Assembly: GCA_013203085.1 (NCBI GenBank)
Contig: JABMQX010000100.1
Coordinates: 1-8,527, forward strand
Direction: 5' to 3'
Origin: a bacterium
GTDB lineage: Bacteria > Auribacterota > JABMQX01
DNA length: 8,527 nt
Shown here: positions 6,998 through 8,527 of the stretch, in pieces
Position numbering within the stretch: the stretch's first letter is position 1
Layout of the letters: each line of letters opens with the position of its first letter
Position numbers and translations under genes: made by a program
Notes under the pieces: generated by a model
The model's database searches: none
What the model saw: only the letters and a program-made list of their open reading frames with translations
What the model was told of the DNA's origin: nothing

Positions 6998-7026
6998 CTT
7001 ATAGGCCACTGCAAACGGGATGTCAA
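6998..7026 (-). promoter_or_regulatory. Sigma70-type promoter of the minus-strand operon
   Basis: On the minus strand, TTGACA (7026-7021) and TATAAG (7003-6998) are separated by exactly 17 nt. The -35 is a perfect consensus match and the -10 matches five of six bases. Transcription should start near 6991, leaving a 5' leader of about 100 nt before ATG 6888. Confidence 0.7.
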
Positions 7027-7305
7027 TATGTTGAAGGCGCTCTTTCAGTGCTTCGCCCTGATTTCCGATGCTCTTGAGAAAGAGAGACGATCGGGGACAA
7101 CGGTTCTGGTGAAGGGGAAAGGATCATGCCGCCCTGTAACGACCACCCGGCGTCAGGAGCAATCCGAGCGTCGAAGCGGTGTCATCGCGACCAGACAGCC
7201 CGTAACATAAAGCGAATCTTGCTGCGTCGTTAGGCGAACCCCGAAAGGGCTGAGAGGGGGCCAAGCTCATCTTCTCACCGTGCTTGAAAGGAGGGCAATT
7301 TTTGC

Positions 7306-7333
7306 TTGCATTTTCGGAACAGAAGGATATATG
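7306..7333 (+). promoter_or_regulatory. Weak candidate promoter for the SMP-30-type gene
   Basis: TTGCAT (7306-7311) and TATATG (7328-7333) are 16 nt apart, with four of six matches each to the sigma70 consensus. They lie about 120 nt before ATG 7454. This is the best pair I see on this strand, but the spacing and matches are weak. Confidence 0.2.
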
Positions 7334-7356
7334 GTCATCTGAGTAGCAAGCGGTTC

Positions 7357-7452
7357 ATGACGGGTGAAACAGACATAAGAGATGACGCGGCGAGTGCGCT
7401 TGTGAGGCAAGGCGGCTGCGGACAACAGATAATCTTGAGTAGGGAATCCTAA
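7357..7452 (+). CDS. Possible 31-codon leader frame ending next to the SMP-30-type gene
   Basis: ATG 7357 opens a 31-aa frame (MTGETDIRDDAASALVRQGG, then 11 more residues) that stops at TAA 7450-7452, one base before ATG 7454. The composition is protein-like rather than low-complexity, and the spacing would allow coupled translation. However, no clear ribosome binding site precedes it. It could be a leader peptide, a remnant of a larger gene, or chance. I do not recognise it. Confidence 0.25.
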   Translation: MTGETDIRDDAASALVRQGGCGQQIILSRES

Positions 7453-7453
7453 T

Positions 7454-8500
7454 ATGGAAAGACTGTTAAGATACCGAGTTTTCTTTCTGGCTATAATGAC
7501 TACCATCCTCGTCCATCCTCACGGTATTACCTCACAAGACTCAACAAGTTTTCCCACAATAGGTAAGGTTGTTCGACACCAAGATCTCATAAATGACATA
7601 ATTCCACTTGATGCAGAGATTGAATTTCTTGCCCCAGGATTTGAATGGTCCGAGGGCCCGTTGTGGATTCAAGATACTGGCGGTAGTTACCTTATGTTCT
7701 CCGACATACCTCGCAATTCTGTCATGAAATGGGAAGAAGGTGTAGGCATTAGCCTATTCATGAAGCCTTCAGGTTATACAGGCATCACCGATTATGGCCG
7801 TGAACCAGGAAGCAATGGATTAGCACTGGACCTTCAAGGGCACATCATCTTTTGTGAACACGGTGATAGGCGTATTTCAAGATTGGAAAAGGGCGGTGGT
7901 AAGAAGACTCTTGTGGACAGTTATAAGGGCAAGCGACTCAATAGCCCAAACGACGCCGTCGTCAAGTCTAATGGTGATATTTATTTCACAGACCCACCTT
8001 ATGGTTTGCCACAGGGGCATAGGGATCCCAGGCGAGAACTCGATTTTTGCGGTGTTTTCCGTCTCTCAACCTCCGGGGAATTGACTCTGCTTACAAAGGA
8101 AATGACAAGACCAAATGGGATCGCATTCTCACCAGACGAAGAGGTCTTATATGTTTCACAATCAGACTCCAAGAACGCAATTATTAAAGCTTTCCCAGTC
8201 AAATCAGACGGCACCTTGGGTAGTGCAGAGGTTTTGCACGACTTTGCCGGTTTGATGGGTGAGTATCCGGGTGGTCCTGACGGCCTAAAGGTTGATCAAC
8301 ATGGGAATCTATTCGCCACTGGTCCCGGAGGAGTACACATCATTACACCTGAGGGCAACCTTCTCGGCCGAATTCATACTGGTAAGCGTACATCCAATTG
8401 CGCCTGGGGCGATGACGGTTCAGTCTTGTATATGACAGTTGACGATTATGTGTGTCGAATTAAGACAAAAACAAAGGGAGCTCGTTGGAGAAACTTGTGA
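7454..8500 (+). CDS. Exported SMP-30/gluconolactonase-family protein
   Basis: The product is 348 aa, a six-bladed beta-propeller of the SMP-30/gluconolactonase/LRE type, which hydrolyses sugar-acid lactones using a bound divalent metal. Residues 1-27 look like a signal peptide (basic start, hydrophobic core, GITS before QD). FEWSEGPLW (63-71) gives metal ligand E67. EPGSNGLALD (117-126), RLNSPNDAVV (161-170, N166), IYFTDPPYG (176-184), RPNGIAFSPD (219-228, N221) and GGPDGLKVD (273-281, D276) are the repeated family motifs, so the active site appears complete. It is read away from the operon. GC is about 45-50 % in sampled lines against 60-65 % for the operon, hinting at separate acquisition. 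The ribosome binding site is poor (AGGGA at 7441-7445). A functional link to the oxidoreductase (sugar to lactone to acid) is chemically sensible, but only inferred. Confidence 0.93.
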   Translation: MERLLRYRVFFLAIMTTILVHPHGITSQDSTSFPTIGKVVRHQDLINDIIPLDAEIEFLAPGFEWSEGPLWIQDTGGSYLMFSDIPRNSVMKWEEGVGISLFMKPSGYTGITDYGREPGSNGLALDLQGHIIFCEHGDRRISRLEKGGGKKTLVDSYKGKRLNSPNDAVVKSNGDIYFTDPPYGLPQGHRDPRRELDFCGVFRLSTSGELTLLTKEMTRPNGIAFSPDEEVLYVSQSDSKNAIIKAFPVKSDGTLGSAEVLHDFAGLMGEYPGGPDGLKVDQHGNLFATGPGGVHIITPEGNLLGRIHTGKRTSNCAWGDDGSVLYMTVDDYVCRIKTKTKGARWRNL

Positions 8501-8527
8501 TGCTTGTTGCCGCATTCGGGGTAAGAC
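8500..8527 (+). CDS. Possible start of a further gene cut by the right edge
   Basis: ATG 8500-8502 overlaps the preceding stop as TGATG, and GGAG at 8487-8490 lies 9 nt before it. The frame is open to the window end (MLVAAFGVR). The overlap and ribosome binding site favour a translationally coupled gene, but nine codons cannot show what it encodes. Confidence 0.35.

Larger units (their letters stand above)
7027..7453. other. Divergent intergenic region, possible structured RNA or mobile-intron remnant
   Basis: No convincing gene is present in this stretch. The open frames across it have low-complexity, Arg/Ser/Thr-rich products typical of chance. The core (about 7080-7300) has small hairpin elements: CCC-GAAA-GGG with a GNRA-type loop (about 7240-7250), and CAAGC/GCTTG at 7262-7266 and 7282-7286. 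A strong Shine-Dalgarno-like GGAGGG (7290-7295) is followed only by a 14-codon frame. The arrangement of a structured segment, then an SD, then a broken short frame recalls the 5' part of a group II intron ahead of its reverse transcriptase gene. That is an impression from memory; no domain V was found and no reverse transcriptase is present. Confidence 0.25.

Noticed and set aside
6968..7210. 80-codon plus-strand frame in the divergent region
   Set aside because: It runs across the operon promoter. The product is Arg/Thr/Ser-rich without pattern, and no ribosome binding site precedes it.
7302..7346. 14-codon TTG frame behind a strong Shine-Dalgarno match (GGAGGG at 7290-7295)
   Set aside because: Too short to support as a gene; kept only as part of the intergenic description.
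7267..7506. 79-codon minus-strand frame overlapping the start of the SMP-30-type gene
   Set aside because: It overlaps the signal-peptide region of a solid gene and has no recognisable feature.

Overview
The window reads as a piece of a GC-rich (about 60-65 % in sampled lines) environmental bacterium with a large exported carbohydrate-processing repertoire. Planctomycetota is the best guess; Verrucomicrobiota, Lentisphaerota or a related group is possible. The reasons are a Tat-exported Cys-type sulfatase, a Tat-exported Gfo/Idh/MocA oxidoreductase, a ThuA-domain protein and an SGNH-like protein with a CQQSLQ block. This is judged from protein character alone, with no database search.

Positions 1-6888 hold one tightly packed minus-strand gene set, read from right to left. 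In transcription order it encodes: a Gfo/Idh/MocA oxidoreductase (6888-5533); a fused ThuA/isochorismatase-like protein (5479-3977); a 525-aa exported protein that looks like an alpha/alpha-toroid sugar enzyme (3892-2315); an SGNH-like hydrolase (2283-1372); a 70-aa antitoxin-like protein (1352-1140); and a sulfatase (1143 to beyond the left edge). Gaps are 53, 84, 31 and 19 nt, then a 4-nt ATGA overlap. A near-consensus sigma70-type promoter (TTGACA, 17 nt, TATAAG) lies about 100 nt upstream of the first start codon. The plausible reading is a single operon for stripping sulfate and acyl groups from, and oxidising or cleaving, a sulfated or decorated glycan outside the cytoplasm. All five large products carry an export signal. 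The substrate cannot be read from the sequence.

Positions 6889-7453 are a divergent, largely non-coding region. The left part holds the operon promoter and 5' leader. The middle (about 7080-7300) has no credible gene and looks like structured RNA, possibly a remnant of a mobile group II intron, though this is unproven. The right part ends in a 31-codon open frame that stops one base before the next gene.

Positions 7454-8500 (plus strand) encode an exported SMP-30/gluconolactonase-family protein with clearly lower GC (about 45-50 % in sampled lines), suggesting a different origin from the operon. Its stop codon overlaps an ATG with a good ribosome binding site at 8500, so a further co-directional gene may run off the right edge. 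No tRNA, rRNA, CRISPR array, transposase or integrase was seen.
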